Assembly (NCBI GenBank): GCA_963589425.1 | Contig: CAVAKZ010000028.1 | Span: forward strand, 1-36,979 | Direction of reading: 5' to 3' | DNA length: 36,979 nt | Source of the DNA: CAKRJP01 sp963589425 | GTDB taxonomy: Bacteria; Bacillota; Clostridia; Lachnospirales; Lachnospiraceae | Shown here: positions 1 to 8,666 of the stretch, in pieces | Layout: the number at the start of each line of letters is the position of its first letter | Position numbering within the stretch: position 1 is the first letter of the stretch | Position numbers and translations under genes: made by a program | The notes under the pieces: model-generated | Told to the model about the DNA's origin: nothing | Database searches by the model: none | The model's input: the letters and a program-made list of their open reading frames with translations, nothing else

Positions 1-1
1 A

Positions 2-91
2 GCAGGGGTTGTGGGGCCGGAGGAAGGAACCAAGCCTAGAAAGGTTTTGATGAATGCCTTGGAGTTTGAAGAATTTATTTCAAAACAATGA
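2..91 (+). CDS. 3' end of an unidentified protein gene (partial, cut by window start)
   Basis: One reading frame is open from base 2 to a TGA at 89-91 and gives about 29 residues ending in a mixed acidic/hydrophobic tail (LEFEEFISKQ). It lies 65 bases upstream of the formate-THF ligase gene on the same strand, so it is probably the C-terminus of the preceding gene. The fragment is too short for me to assign a family. The reading rests only on the open frame and the sensible spacing, so confidence is modest. Confidence 0.45.
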   Translation, partial: AGVVGPEEGTKPRKVLMNALEFEEFISKQ

Positions 92-156
92 TAAAGTTTT
101 ACTACTAATATTTTATTGGAAGATATAGTTGACACACAAGAAAGGGATTGTAGAGT

Positions 157-1827
157 ATGAGAACAGACATTGAAATCGCACAGGAAGCCCAGTTAAAAGA
201 TATTCGGGAAATTGCATCTACCGTTGGTATTGAGGAAGATGATTTAGAGCTGTATGGAAAGTATAAGGCCAAAGTTAGCTTTGATCTATGGAATAAAGTC
301 AAGGATCGTCCGGACGGAAAGTTGGTCCTTGTAACCGCTATTAATCCGACTCCGGCAGGAGAAGGAAAAACCACAACATCTATCGGTTTGGGTCAGGCTT
401 TTGCAAAATTAAATAAAAAAGCCATCATTGCTCTTAGAGAGCCCTCTTTAGGGCCGTGCTTTGGCATTAAAGGCGGTGCGGCAGGTGGCGGATATGCCCA
501 GGTAGTTCCTATGGATGATCTCAACTTACATTTTACCGGAGATTTTCATGCCATTACATCTGCAAATAATCTTTTGGCAGCCCTTTTGGATAATCATATT
601 CAGCAGGGAAATGCTCTGCAGATTGATCCTCGTCAGGTAGTGTGGAAACGATGTGTGGATATGAACGACAGAAGTCTTCGAAATATTGTAATTGGTCTTG
701 GCCGTAAAGTAGACGGCATGGTAAGAGAAGATCACTTTGTTATTACAGTTGCGTCTGAAATCATGGCTATTCTTTGCCTGGCCAATGACATTAAAGACTT
801 GAAAGAACGTTTGGGAAAGATCATAGTAGCTTATAATTTTGCAGGAGATCCTGTAACAGCAGATGACCTTCAGGCTACCGGTGCAATGGCAGCTCTTCTT
901 AAGGATGCCATTAAACCCAACCTGATACAGACTCTTGAATATACTCCGGCTTTTGTTCACGGAGGACCTTTTGCCAATATTGCCCATGGCTGCAACAGTG
1001 TACAGGCTACTAAGATGGCATTAAAACTTGGAGATATTGCCATTACAGAAGCTGGATTCGGTGCAGACCTTGGTGCTGAGAAATTTATGGATATTACCTG
1101 CCGAAAAGCGGATTTACATCCAGATGCTGTTGTTTTAGTTGCCACAGTACGTGCACTCAAGTATAATGGAGGCATCGCTAAGGCGGATCTTGGAGAAGAG
1201 AATCTTGAGGCCTTGGCTAAGGGAATTGCTAATTTGGAGAAGCACATTGAAAATATTCAAAAATTTGGGGTACCGGTTATCGTTTCCTTAAACTCTTTTG
1301 TTACGGATACAGATGCTGAGAATGCATTTATTCAGAAGTTCTGCGAAGAAAGGGGATGTAAATTTGCCCTTTCCGAGGTATGGGAAAAAGGTGGAGAAGG
1401 CGGTATTGCCCTGGCTCAAAAGGTATTAGATACTTTAGAGAACAAAGAAAGCAATTTCCATATGCTATATGAGGATGAGCTTTCCTTAAAAGATAAGATT
1501 TCAAAAATAGCAACAGAAATCTACGGTGCTGATAAGGTGATTTACGAACCTGCTGCCAATAAGCAATTAAAGAAGATTGAAGATATGGGATATGGAAATT
1601 TGCCGATTTGTATGGCTAAGAACCAATATTCTCTGTCTGATGATGAGAAGAAATTGGGAAGACCTACCGGCTTTGATATTCATATTCGTGAAGTATATGT
1701 AAATGCAGGAGCAGGCTTTGTGGTTGCCTTGACAGGAGCTGTCATGACAATGCCCGGACTTCCGAAAGTTCCTGCTGCTCATGGTATTGATGTAACTGAT
1801 GATGGAAAAATAGTAGGATTGTTCTAA
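157..1827 (+). CDS. fhs: Formate--tetrahydrofolate ligase
   Basis: This enzyme makes 10-formyl-THF from formate, THF and ATP. It is the entry of formate into one-carbon metabolism and, in acetogens, the methyl branch of the Wood-Ljungdahl pathway. The 556-residue length matches the family. The P-loop TPAGEGKTTT is at about residues 65-74, followed by the family-typical stretches LREPSLGPCFGIKGGAAGGG and FTGDFHAI. The C-terminus has the usual MPGLPKVPAA segment. The start is the ATG at 157, with a purine-rich site (agaaaggga) about 10 bases upstream. The gene stands 33 bases before a zinc-ribbon protein gene. A later gene in the window, 5-formyl-THF cyclo-ligase, works on the same cofactor pool. 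An acetogenic role cannot be judged from this window. Confidence 0.97.
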   Translation: MRTDIEIAQEAQLKDIREIASTVGIEEDDLELYGKYKAKVSFDLWNKVKDRPDGKLVLVTAINPTPAGEGKTTTSIGLGQAFAKLNKKAIIALREPSLGPCFGIKGGAAGGGYAQVVPMDDLNLHFTGDFHAITSANNLLAALLDNHIQQGNALQIDPRQVVWKRCVDMNDRSLRNIVIGLGRKVDGMVREDHFVITVASEIMAILCLANDIKDLKERLGKIIVAYNFAGDPVTADDLQATGAMAALLKDAIKPNLIQTLEYTPAFVHGGPFANIAHGCNSVQATKMALKLGDIAITEAGFGADLGAEKFMDITCRKADLHPDAVVLVATVRALKYNGGIAKADLGEENLEALAKGIANLEKHIENIQKFGVPVIVSLNSFVTDTDAENAFIQKFCEERGCKFALSEVWEKGGEGGIALAQKVLDTLENKESNFHMLYEDELSLKDKISKIATEIYGADKVIYEPAANKQLKKIEDMGYGNLPICMAKNQYSLSDDEKKLGRPTGFDIHIREVYVNAGAGFVVALTGAVMTMPGLPKVPAAHGIDVTDDGKIVGLF

Positions 1828-1860
1828 AATACCTATGTTTTTTACAGGAGGTTTTTAAGA

Positions 1861-3210
1861 ATGAAATGTAGATATTGCAATACTGCAATACCTGAAGATA
1901 TGGTCCAGTGTCCCAGGTGTGGCCATGAAGTACATATTGTACCGGATTATAATCCTTTGGAGGATATGATCACAGCTCATCTTCGAGGTTCCATGTCAGA
2001 AGAAGAGTATGAAATGTTAGAAGCCACAGAACCTGGAGGCCAGTATTATAAAGAAAATAGATTCCGACAGGGAAGTCCTAGGAATCCCGCTTCCGGGAAT
2101 GGCAGAAGAGATAACCGAAATCACAACTATTCCGGATCAGGCGTAAAGGAAAGTAACAACCCTAGGTCCGGGCAAGTTTCCGGCAACAGAAATGGAAAAG
2201 CTACTGGAAATTTTCAAGATAAAAGTCGAAACCGAGAAGCTCTTTCTCCGGAGGAGAGAGAACGGAGAAAGAGGGCAGCTGCCAAACGAATGGCTGCCAA
2301 GCGCAAGAAAAGGAAACAACTTATTGCTGCTATGGTGGGAACCCTTATTTTTGTTATAGTAATTGCAGTGGTGGCTTATTTAAATTCCTATACTGGAGTA
2401 GTAAATAAAGGTTACAAGGCTTTGAATTCCGGGGATTATACAGAGGCTACTTCTTGCTTTAAGAGGGCTATTAAGAAAAATAGTGCAAAAGCAAAAGCTT
2501 ATTCCGGCCTAGCCCAAGTATATACAGCTCAGGGAGATGCCGAGGAAGCGGAGAAGGTATTTACAGATGCAATTGATGGGCAGCCTGCTAATGTAGCCCT
2601 TTACGAGGCTTGTATCGCCTACTATATTGATACAGACAACCAGATGTCCATCCCTAGTCTTTTAGAGGATGCTGAGGATAGTGTTACAACAAGACTCTCA
2701 CAATATGTGGTGAAGGAACCGGATTTTAGCCTTGATGACTCGGAAACCTTTGATGATGTGCAGGAAGTTAGTCTTACTGCTGAAAATAATACAAAGATTT
2801 ACTATACAACAGATGGAAAAGATCCAACTACTGATAGTACAGAGTTTACAGAAGCCATCCAATTAAGCGAAGGCATTACAAAAATAAAGGCTATTGCAGT
2901 AAATGCAGATGGAATCCCAAGTGCAACTGTAACAAAAAAATATAAGGTTGAACTTCCGGTGGAAGATGCACCGGCAGTTTCTCCGTCTACTGGACAATAT
3001 TCTGCCGCCAAAGTAATTTCTATTCAGGTTCCTGACGGATATGAGGCTTACTATACTTTGAACGGCACCGATCCTAGCACAGAATCGGATCAGTATTCAG
3101 ACCCTATTGATATGCCGGAAGGAGAGACTATCTTTAAGGCTATTTTAATTAACAAAAAGGGACAAAGTAGTGGTATTACTACGAGACATTATACTCTGGA
3201 AACAGAGTAA
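1861..3210 (+). CDS. Membrane-anchored zinc-ribbon protein with TPR and chitobiase-type C-terminal repeats
   Basis: The function is unknown. The 449-residue protein starts with a zinc ribbon (CRYC at residues 3-6 and CPRC at 17-20). A long polar, Asn/Gly/Arg-rich linker follows, then a strongly basic stretch (about 133-152). One membrane helix spans about 154-174. After it come roughly two TPR-like helix pairs (about 180-260). Two similar beta repeats, about 295-365 and 370-447, each carry a YYTxDGxDPTT or YYTLNGTDPST signature, which resembles the chitobiase/beta-hexosaminidase C-terminal domain (CHB_HEX_C_1). By the positive-inside rule the zinc ribbon is cytoplasmic and the repeats are outside. 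A strong aggagg site precedes the ATG. It lies between fhs and nfnA but shares no obvious chemistry with them. Confidence 0.85.
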   Translation: MKCRYCNTAIPEDMVQCPRCGHEVHIVPDYNPLEDMITAHLRGSMSEEEYEMLEATEPGGQYYKENRFRQGSPRNPASGNGRRDNRNHNYSGSGVKESNNPRSGQVSGNRNGKATGNFQDKSRNREALSPEERERRKRAAAKRMAAKRKKRKQLIAAMVGTLIFVIVIAVVAYLNSYTGVVNKGYKALNSGDYTEATSCFKRAIKKNSAKAKAYSGLAQVYTAQGDAEEAEKVFTDAIDGQPANVALYEACIAYYIDTDNQMSIPSLLEDAEDSVTTRLSQYVVKEPDFSLDDSETFDDVQEVSLTAENNTKIYYTTDGKDPTTDSTEFTEAIQLSEGITKIKAIAVNADGIPSATVTKKYKVELPVEDAPAVSPSTGQYSAAKVISIQVPDGYEAYYTLNGTDPSTESDQYSDPIDMPEGETIFKAILINKKGQSSGITTRHYTLETE

Positions 3211-3227
3211 TCTTAAGGAGGTTGATT

Positions 3228-4121
3228 ATGTACCAAATCGTGAAAGCAGAACAATTGGCAGACGTGATTTATCTAATGGAAGTCAAAGCGCCAAGCGTTG
3301 CAAAACATTGTCTTCCGGGACAGTTTGTCATTGTAAGCATAGATGAAAAGAGTGAACGTATTCCTCTAACCATCTGTGACTACGACAGAGAAGCAGAAAC
3401 CATTACCATCGTATTCCAGTTAATCGGAGCTTCTACTCACAAGATGTCGAAATTAAAAGTCGGTGATTCTTTCAAAGACTTCATGGGACCCTTAGGTAAT
3501 CCATCTGAATTCTGTGTAGAGGAACATTTAGAAGAAACAAAAAAGAAAAAATTTCTCTTTGTAGCAGGTGGTGTTGGAACAGCTCCGGTTTATCCTCAGG
3601 TAAAATGGTTAAAAGAGCACGGCGTTGATGTAGATGTTGTTGTGGGTGCTAAGAATAAAGATATCTTAATCTTGGAGGATGAAATGACAGCGGTAGCCGG
3701 AAACTATTATCCATGTACAGATGATGGTTCTTATGGTCATGCCGGAATGGTTACTACAAAGATTGAGAAGCTTGTAAAAGAAGAGGGCAAACATTACGAT
3801 CACTGTATTGCTATCGGTCCTGTGATCATGATGAAGTTTGTTGCTAAGCTTACCAAAGAGTTGGGAATTCCTACAACTGTCAGCATGAATCCGATTATGG
3901 TAGATGGAACCGGAATGTGTGGAGCCTGTCGTTTGGTCGTTGGAGATGAAATCAAATTCGCATGTATTGATGGACCGGAGTTTGACGGGCATTTAGTTGA
4001 CTTTGACAGTGCAATGAGAAGACAACAGATGTATAAAACTCAGGAAGGTCGTGCCCTGCTTAAGGCACAAGAAGGAGACACCCATCACGGTGGATGTGGA
4101 AATTGCGGAGGTGATGAATAA
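3228..4121 (+). CDS. nfnA: NfnA-type FAD/NAD-binding subunit of NADH-dependent ferredoxin:NADP+ oxidoreductase
   Basis: This is a ferredoxin-reductase-fold protein of the PyrK/NfnA family, 297 residues from ATG 3228. A TTG at 3222 is possible, but the aaggagg site fits 3228 better. An FAD-binding beta-barrel comes first, then an NAD-binding half with FVAGGVGTAPVYPQ. A [2Fe-2S] motif follows: D226, C231, C234 and C246 in DGTGMCGAC ... FACIDGP. The Asp plus three Cys arrangement is the one described for NfnA rather than the four-Cys site of PyrK. The protein ends in a short His/Gly/Cys tail (HHGGCGNCGG). Its stop overlaps the ATG of the next gene by one base. Together the two subunits would couple NADH and reduced ferredoxin to NADP+ reduction by electron bifurcation. 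A sulfide dehydrogenase or glutamate synthase-associated role is the alternative. Confidence 0.85.
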   Translation: MYQIVKAEQLADVIYLMEVKAPSVAKHCLPGQFVIVSIDEKSERIPLTICDYDREAETITIVFQLIGASTHKMSKLKVGDSFKDFMGPLGNPSEFCVEEHLEETKKKKFLFVAGGVGTAPVYPQVKWLKEHGVDVDVVVGAKNKDILILEDEMTAVAGNYYPCTDDGSYGHAGMVTTKIEKLVKEEGKHYDHCIAIGPVIMMKFVAKLTKELGIPTTVSMNPIMVDGTGMCGACRLVVGDEIKFACIDGPEFDGHLVDFDSAMRRQQMYKTQEGRALLKAQEGDTHHGGCGNCGGDE

Positions 4122-5515
4122 TGGCTATGGCACCAAGAGTACCTGTTAGAGAGCAGGATCCGAAAGTAAGAGCAAAAAATTTTGAAGAAGTTTGTTATGG
4201 ATATAATGATGAGGAAGCTTTAGAAGAAGCAAACAGATGCTTAAATTGTAAGGTCCCTCAGTGTAGAAAGGGATGTCCTGTAGCAATTAATATTCCGGGA
4301 TTTATCCAGAAAATTAAAGAGCAGGATCTTGAGGGGGCTTACCACACCATCAGCGAAGCTTCCTCTCTTCCGGCAGTCTGTGGTCGTGTATGTCCCCAGG
4401 AATCTCAGTGTGAGTGCAAGTGTGTATTGGGTATTAAGGGAGATGCTGTTTCCATTGGTAAGTTGGAGCGCTATGTTGCAGACTATGCCTTGGAGCATGA
4501 TATTAAGCCGGTAAAACCTGACACTACCAATGGACATAAGGTTGCAGTAGTAGGTTCCGGTCCTTCCGGCCTTACCTGTGCCGGAGATCTTGCCAAGTTA
4601 GGTTATGAAGTTACTGTATTTGAAACTTTACAGGAACTGGGAGGCGTTTTGGTTTATGGTATTCCGGAATTCCGTCTTCCAAAGAAAAAGGTTGTTGCAA
4701 AAGAGGTACAAAAATTAAAAGACCTGGGTGTAGAATTTGTAAATAATATCGTTATTGGACGTTCTCTTACCATCGATCAGTTAGTGGAAGAGGAAGGTTT
4801 TGAGGCAGTATTTGTAGGCTCCGGTGCCGGACTTCCTAAATTTATGGGAATTCCCGGAGAAATGTCCAACGGAGTATTCTCAGCCAATGAGTACCTTACC
4901 AGAAGTAACCTTATGAAGGCTTATGATTCTTCCTATGAGACACCGATTATTGCCGGAAATAAGGTGGCAGTTGTTGGTGGTGGAAATGTCGCTATGGATG
5001 TGGCAAGAACTGCTCTTCGCTTAGGTGCCGAAGAAGTTCATATTGTTTACCGTCGAAGTGAGGAAGAACTTCCGGCCCGTGTTGAAGAAGTTCACCATGC
5101 AAAACAGGAAGGGGCAATTTTTGATCTTCTTACCAACCCAACAGAAATCCTTGTAGATGATAAGGGATGGGTAAAGGGAATGAAGGTCGTGCGTATGGAA
5201 TTAGGAGAACCGGACGATTCTGGAAGAAGAAGACCTGTAGTGATTCCGGATTCTGAATTTGAGATGGAACTGGATACAGTGATCATGTCTCTTGGAACCT
5301 CTCCAAATCCATTAATTGCAGCTACTACCAAGGGGCTTGATACCAACGCGAGAAAATGCCTGGTAACAACCGATGAATATGGACAGACCACAAGAGTAGG
5401 TGTATTTGCCGGTGGAGATGCAGTTACCGGAGCGGCTACTGTTATTCTGGCTATGGGAGCAGGTAAGGCTGCTGCAAAGGGAATTCATGAATTTTTACAA
5501 AATAAAGAAGCTTAA
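4121..5515 (+). CDS. nfnB: NfnB / glutamate synthase small-subunit-like flavoprotein
   Basis: This 464-residue protein is of the GltD/NfnB family. The N-terminal part has cysteine clusters for two [4Fe-4S] centres: CLNCKVPQCRKGC near residues 39-51, and CGRVCPQESQCECKC near 87-101. An FAD-binding Rossmann motif (VAVVGSGPSGLTCAG) and a second NADPH-binding motif (VAVVGGGNVAMDVART) follow. The C-terminal GVFAGGDAVTGAATVILAMG closes the FAD site. The start ATG 4121 overlaps the nfnA stop, with a ggagg site inside nfnA. No large glutamate synthase gene is adjacent, and the directly preceding gene is NfnA-like. I therefore prefer a transhydrogenase role (NfnAB) over glutamate synthesis. A terminator follows the stop. 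Confidence 0.85.
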   Translation: MAMAPRVPVREQDPKVRAKNFEEVCYGYNDEEALEEANRCLNCKVPQCRKGCPVAINIPGFIQKIKEQDLEGAYHTISEASSLPAVCGRVCPQESQCECKCVLGIKGDAVSIGKLERYVADYALEHDIKPVKPDTTNGHKVAVVGSGPSGLTCAGDLAKLGYEVTVFETLQELGGVLVYGIPEFRLPKKKVVAKEVQKLKDLGVEFVNNIVIGRSLTIDQLVEEEGFEAVFVGSGAGLPKFMGIPGEMSNGVFSANEYLTRSNLMKAYDSSYETPIIAGNKVAVVGGGNVAMDVARTALRLGAEEVHIVYRRSEEELPARVEEVHHAKQEGAIFDLLTNPTEILVDDKGWVKGMKVVRMELGEPDDSGRRRPVVIPDSEFEMELDTVIMSLGTSPNPLIAATTKGLDTNARKCLVTTDEYGQTTRVGVFAGGDAVTGAATVILAMGAGKAAAKGIHEFLQNKEA

Positions 5516-5545
5516 AAATAATTAGATTCTGATTATAATGTTAGA

Positions 5546-5583
5546 AAAAGGCAGGAGGAGATACATAATCCCTCCTGTCTTTT
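5546..5583 (+). terminator. Rho-independent terminator after nfnB
   Basis: A 13-base-pair stem (5546-5558 with 5571-5583, one G-U pair) encloses a 12-base loop. The A-run at the base of the 5' arm and the T-run in the 3' arm are paired. It ends the fhs-nfnB stretch 30 bases after the nfnB stop. The A-tract/T-tract arrangement could also work in the opposite direction, but no gene converges here. Confidence 0.85.
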
Positions 5584-5587
5584 ATAA

Positions 5588-5616
5588 TTGACTTTATTAA
5601 GAATCTGGGATAAAAT
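5588..5616 (+). promoter_or_regulatory. Sigma-A-type promoter for the rlmH operon
   Basis: The -35 TTGACT (5588-5593) and the -10 TAAAAT (5611-5616) are separated by exactly 17 bases. The promoter lies just after the nfnB terminator and about 39 bases before the rlmH start, so it is well placed to drive rlmH and the genes after it. Confidence 0.7.
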
Positions 5617-5654
5617 TTATGAGTTAGTATGACAATGAATATATTGGAGATAAT

Positions 5655-6134
5655 ATGCGCATTAGCCTGATCACTGTTGGAAAAATAAAAGAAAAATATT
5701 TACGGGATGCCATAGCAGAATATTCCAAAAGGCTTAGCCGCTACTGTAAACTGGAAATTATAGAGGTCATGGACGAGAAAACACCGGACCATGCCGGTGA
5801 AGCAGCAGAGAAGTTTATTCGGGATAAGGAAGCAGAGAGAATCCTTAAATATATAAAAGAAGGATCCTATATCTTTACTTTAGAGATTTTAGGGAAACAA
5901 TTAACATCTGAGGAACTTTCAGAGAAAATAGATAGTCTGGGAATTCAAGGAGAAAGCCATCTTGTATTTATTATAGGAGGATCCCTAGGTCTTGGAGAAG
6001 AGATTTTAAGAAGATCTGATTATGCTTTAAGCTTTTCTAAAATGACATTTCCCCATCAGCTGATGCGGGTGATCTTACTAGAACAAATTTATCGAAGTTA
6101 CCGCATTATAAACGGGGAACCCTATCACAAATAG
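5655..6134 (+). CDS. rlmH: 23S rRNA (pseudouridine1915-N3)-methyltransferase RlmH
   Basis: This SPOUT-family methyltransferase modifies pseudouridine 1915 in helix 69 of 23S rRNA, using SAM, on the assembled 70S ribosome. The 159-residue length is the family standard. The SAM-binding knot is visible as LVFIIGGSLGLGEEI near residues 103-117. The conserved C-terminus reads PHQLMRVILLEQIYRSYRI followed by GEPYHK. The start ATG 5655 has a ggag site about 8 bases upstream. It is the first gene after the promoter at 5588-5616, and 19 bases separate it from the next gene. Confidence 0.96.
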   Translation: MRISLITVGKIKEKYLRDAIAEYSKRLSRYCKLEIIEVMDEKTPDHAGEAAEKFIRDKEAERILKYIKEGSYIFTLEILGKQLTSEELSEKIDSLGIQGESHLVFIIGGSLGLGEEILRRSDYALSFSKMTFPHQLMRVILLEQIYRSYRIINGEPYHK

Positions 6135-6153
6135 TTAAACAAGGAGAAAACTC

Positions 6154-6564
6154 ATGAAATTTAAAGGAAAAATCGCAGCCTGGTGGTATGTGGCTATCGG
6201 AGTTTTAAATGGTCTTGCAGTTGCAGCTGTCATTTATTACGGAGGTTATGGGCCTTATGCCCTATATCTTCCTATTACATTTGTAGTAGATTTATACCTG
6301 GTTCCTGTTTTATTTCGTAACGAAGTGACCTTGGACAAGGACTTTATTTCAGTACAATTCGGACTCCTAAAAAAACAGGTCCTTGTAAAGGATGTTTATT
6401 CCATTAAATCTTCTAACAGTGTAGGAGCTTCTTTTGCAGCTTCTTTTGATCGTTTGGAAATTAATCCCAGAAACAAAACCTTGGTGTATATTTCTCTTAA
6501 GGAACCACAAAAATTTGTTAACGAGCTATTAAAGCTAAACAAGAAGATCAAGTATTATGGTTAA
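6154..6564 (+). CDS. Small membrane protein with PH-like domain
   Basis: A 136-residue protein with two hydrophobic segments: about residues 10-29 (WWYVAIGVLNGLAVAAVIYY) and 34-52. A soluble C-terminal part follows with the pattern EVTLDKDFISVQFGLLKKQV..DVYSIKSS...DRLEI. That layout (two helices, then a beta-rich domain) resembles the bacterial PH-domain families of the YyaB/YdbT kind. The biochemical role is unknown. It has a good aaggag site and lies between rlmH and a Nudix hydrolase. Confidence is high that it is a real gene, moderate for the domain. Confidence 0.75.
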   Translation: MKFKGKIAAWWYVAIGVLNGLAVAAVIYYGGYGPYALYLPITFVVDLYLVPVLFRNEVTLDKDFISVQFGLLKKQVLVKDVYSIKSSNSVGASFAASFDRLEINPRNKTLVYISLKEPQKFVNELLKLNKKIKYYG

Positions 6565-6614
6565 GCCCATAGGACTAGCTAATAAGAAAAACAGAAGGAT
6601 GAGGGTAGCTAAAA

Positions 6615-7115
6615 ATGGAATATTGGGATATTTACGATAAAGATAAAAAAAGAACCGGAAGAAAAATGAAGCGCAATGATTGGTGTTTAAAAGATGATGA
6701 ATATCACTTAACTGTATTAGGGGTTGTGGCAAGACCGGACGGAAAATATTTAATTACCAAACGAGTGATGACCAAAAATTGGGCTCCTGGTTGGTGGGAA
6801 GTTTCAGGCGGTGCGGCTATGTTTGGAGAAGAGTCGAGACAGGCGGTAAACCGTGAGGTGTTAGAGGAGACGGGACTAGATGTATCCGGATGTAAGGATG
6901 GCTATATGTTTACCTATCACCGGGAGAACCCTGGACAAGGAGACAATTATTTTGTAGATGTTTATCGTTTTGAACTGGATTTTAAGGAATCCGATCTTCA
7001 TTTGCAAAAGAAAGAAACAGACGGATACAAGCTTGCGACGGTAGAGGAAATCAAGGCTTTGGCTGAAGAGGGAATTTTCCTACACTACGATAGTATTAAG
7101 CAGGTGTTTATCTAA
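6615..7115 (+). CDS. Nudix hydrolase
   Basis: This 166-residue protein hydrolyses some nucleoside-diphosphate-linked substrate. It carries a complete Nudix box that fits GX5EX7REUXEEXGU exactly (GAAMFGEESRQAVNREV then LEETGL, near residues 64-86). The N-terminus (MEYWDIYDKDKKRTGR) resembles the Nudix subgroup related to isopentenyl-diphosphate isomerase. The substrate cannot be told from sequence alone. It precedes phoH by 14 bases and is likely co-transcribed. Confidence 0.9.
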   Translation: MEYWDIYDKDKKRTGRKMKRNDWCLKDDEYHLTVLGVVARPDGKYLITKRVMTKNWAPGWWEVSGGAAMFGEESRQAVNREVLEETGLDVSGCKDGYMFTYHRENPGQGDNYFVDVYRFELDFKESDLHLQKKETDGYKLATVEEIKALAEEGIFLHYDSIKQVFI

Positions 7116-7129
7116 GTAAGGAGTTGTAC

Positions 7130-8125
7130 ATGGGAGTAATAGAAAAAGTTATAGATATACCCGCAGATCATGAGGCAAATGTCTTCGGTCAGTTTGACGT
7201 TTTTGCAAAGAAAATCGAACGTACCCTGAAAGTCTCCTTAATTGCTAGAGGGGAGACTGTAAAAATTTTGGGAGAGGCAGCTGCTGTAGAAAAGGCAAAG
7301 AGGGTGCTGGAGCAACTTGTGGAACTTTCTAAGCGGGGAAATACAATAGAAGAGCAGAATGTGAATTATGCCTTGTCTTTGACCATGGAAGATTCCGAAG
7401 AAAATGTTTTGGAAATTGACAAGGATGTTATCTGCCATACCCTTCAGGGCAAGCCCATTAAACCAAAAACTTTGGGACAGAAAAAATATGTTGATGCCAT
7501 TAGGAATCAGATGATCGTATTTGGTTTGGGACCAGCCGGAACCGGTAAGACCTATCTTGCCATGGCTATGGCCATTACTGCTTTTAAAAATAACGAAGTG
7601 GGAAGAATTATTCTCACAAGGCCTGCCATAGAAGCAGGAGAAAAGCTGGGATTTTTGCCGGGAGACTTACAGAGCAAGATTGATCCTTACTTAAGGCCTT
7701 TATATGATGCCCTCTATCAGATCATGGGAGCAGAAAGCTTTATGAAAAATTCTGAGAAGGGTTTAATTGAAGTGGCTCCTTTAGCTTATATGAGAGGCCG
7801 AACTCTGGATAATGCTTTTATCATCTTAGATGAGGCTCAAAACACCACCCCTGCCCAGATGAAGATGTTTTTGACCCGTATTGGGTTTGGGTCCAAGGTA
7901 GTTATTACCGGAGATTCCACCCAAAAGGACCTGCCGGAAGGGCAGACCTCAGGTCTTGATGTGGCTGTAAATGTAATAAAAAATATCGATGATATTACTG
8001 TTTGTAAGCTGACAAATAAAGATGTGGTCCGTCATCCTTTAGTGCAAAAGATTGTAAAAGCATACGAAGACTATGAAAATAAGAAGAATGCTCCAAGAAA
8101 AAGAGAGAAGAGAAAAAAATCATGA
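7130..8125 (+). CDS. phoH: PhoH family ATPase
   Basis: A PhoH-like P-loop ATPase of 331 residues. The N-terminal KH-like region is followed by Walker A GPAGTGKTY from residue 134 and a Walker B/acidic motif FIILDEAQNTT. It then has the typical VITGDSTQKDLPEGQTSGL stretch. PhoH proteins are thought to act in RNA metabolism, and the immediate neighbour YbeY supports this. The start is ATG 7130, 6 bases after an aaggag site; the TTG at 7124 is too close to that site. The basic C-terminal tail overlaps ybeY by 4 bases (ATGA), indicating translational coupling. Confidence 0.93.
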   Translation: MGVIEKVIDIPADHEANVFGQFDVFAKKIERTLKVSLIARGETVKILGEAAAVEKAKRVLEQLVELSKRGNTIEEQNVNYALSLTMEDSEENVLEIDKDVICHTLQGKPIKPKTLGQKKYVDAIRNQMIVFGLGPAGTGKTYLAMAMAITAFKNNEVGRIILTRPAIEAGEKLGFLPGDLQSKIDPYLRPLYDALYQIMGAESFMKNSEKGLIEVAPLAYMRGRTLDNAFIILDEAQNTTPAQMKMFLTRIGFGSKVVITGDSTQKDLPEGQTSGLDVAVNVIKNIDDITVCKLTNKDVVRHPLVQKIVKAYEDYENKKNAPRKREKRKKS

Positions 8126-8616
8126 CATTATTTTTTGAAGAAGAAGGAGAATTAAGCCTTGATATTCCCTGCGAAAAAATAGCAAGACAGGTCATTGAGG
8201 CAGCTCTTGACTACGTGGGGTGTCCCTATGAAGCTCAGGTAAATTTGCTGCTTTCCATGGATGAACAGGTCCATGAGACAAATTTAAATTTTCGGGGGAT
8301 TGACCGGGCTACCGATGTTTTATCCTTCCCAATGTTAGAGTATGAAGAGCCTGGAAATTTTGATTTTTTAGAAGATCATGAGGAATGCTTTGATCCGGAA
8401 ACAGGGGAGCTTTCCTTAGGGGACATTATGATTTCCAAGGAAAAAGTCATAAATCAAGCAGCCGAGTACGGACATTCTGTGCTTAGAGAATATGCTTTCT
8501 TAATCGCACATTCTATGCTACACTTGTTTGGATATGACCATATGGAAGAAGAGGAACGGAAAGTTATGGAGAAAAAGCAGCGGGAGATTATGGAGAAAGT
8601 TCAAATCTTGCGCTGA
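8122..8616 (+). CDS. ybeY: Endoribonuclease YbeY
   Basis: A metal-dependent endoribonuclease for 16S rRNA 3'-end maturation and 70S quality control. The 164 residues carry the zinc signature HSMLHLFGYDH, with H130, H134 and H140 as ligands. The upstream family motif NFRGIDRATDVLSFPM is also present. The ATG lies within the end of phoH, as in many Firmicutes where phoH and ybeY are paired. Confidence 0.95.
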   Translation: MTLFFEEEGELSLDIPCEKIARQVIEAALDYVGCPYEAQVNLLLSMDEQVHETNLNFRGIDRATDVLSFPMLEYEEPGNFDFLEDHEECFDPETGELSLGDIMISKEKVINQAAEYGHSVLREYAFLIAHSMLHLFGYDHMEEEERKVMEKKQREIMEKVQILR

Positions 8617-8666
8617 TAGCTTTCTTAAAAAATAGAGGAATCTAGATAGAACTGGAGTTTATATAT

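Noticed and set aside
129..156. TTGACA at 129-134 as a -35 box for fhs
   Set aside because: The matching -10 at 16-17 bases spacing would overlap the fhs start codon and leave no room for the ribosome-binding site, so it is not a credible promoter for fhs.
526..987. Minus-strand open frame inside fhs, and similar antisense frames across the window (for example 12799-13158 and 34433-34813)
   Set aside because: They lie entirely inside well-supported + strand genes, have no family resemblance, and their composition is that expected from reverse reading of coding DNA.
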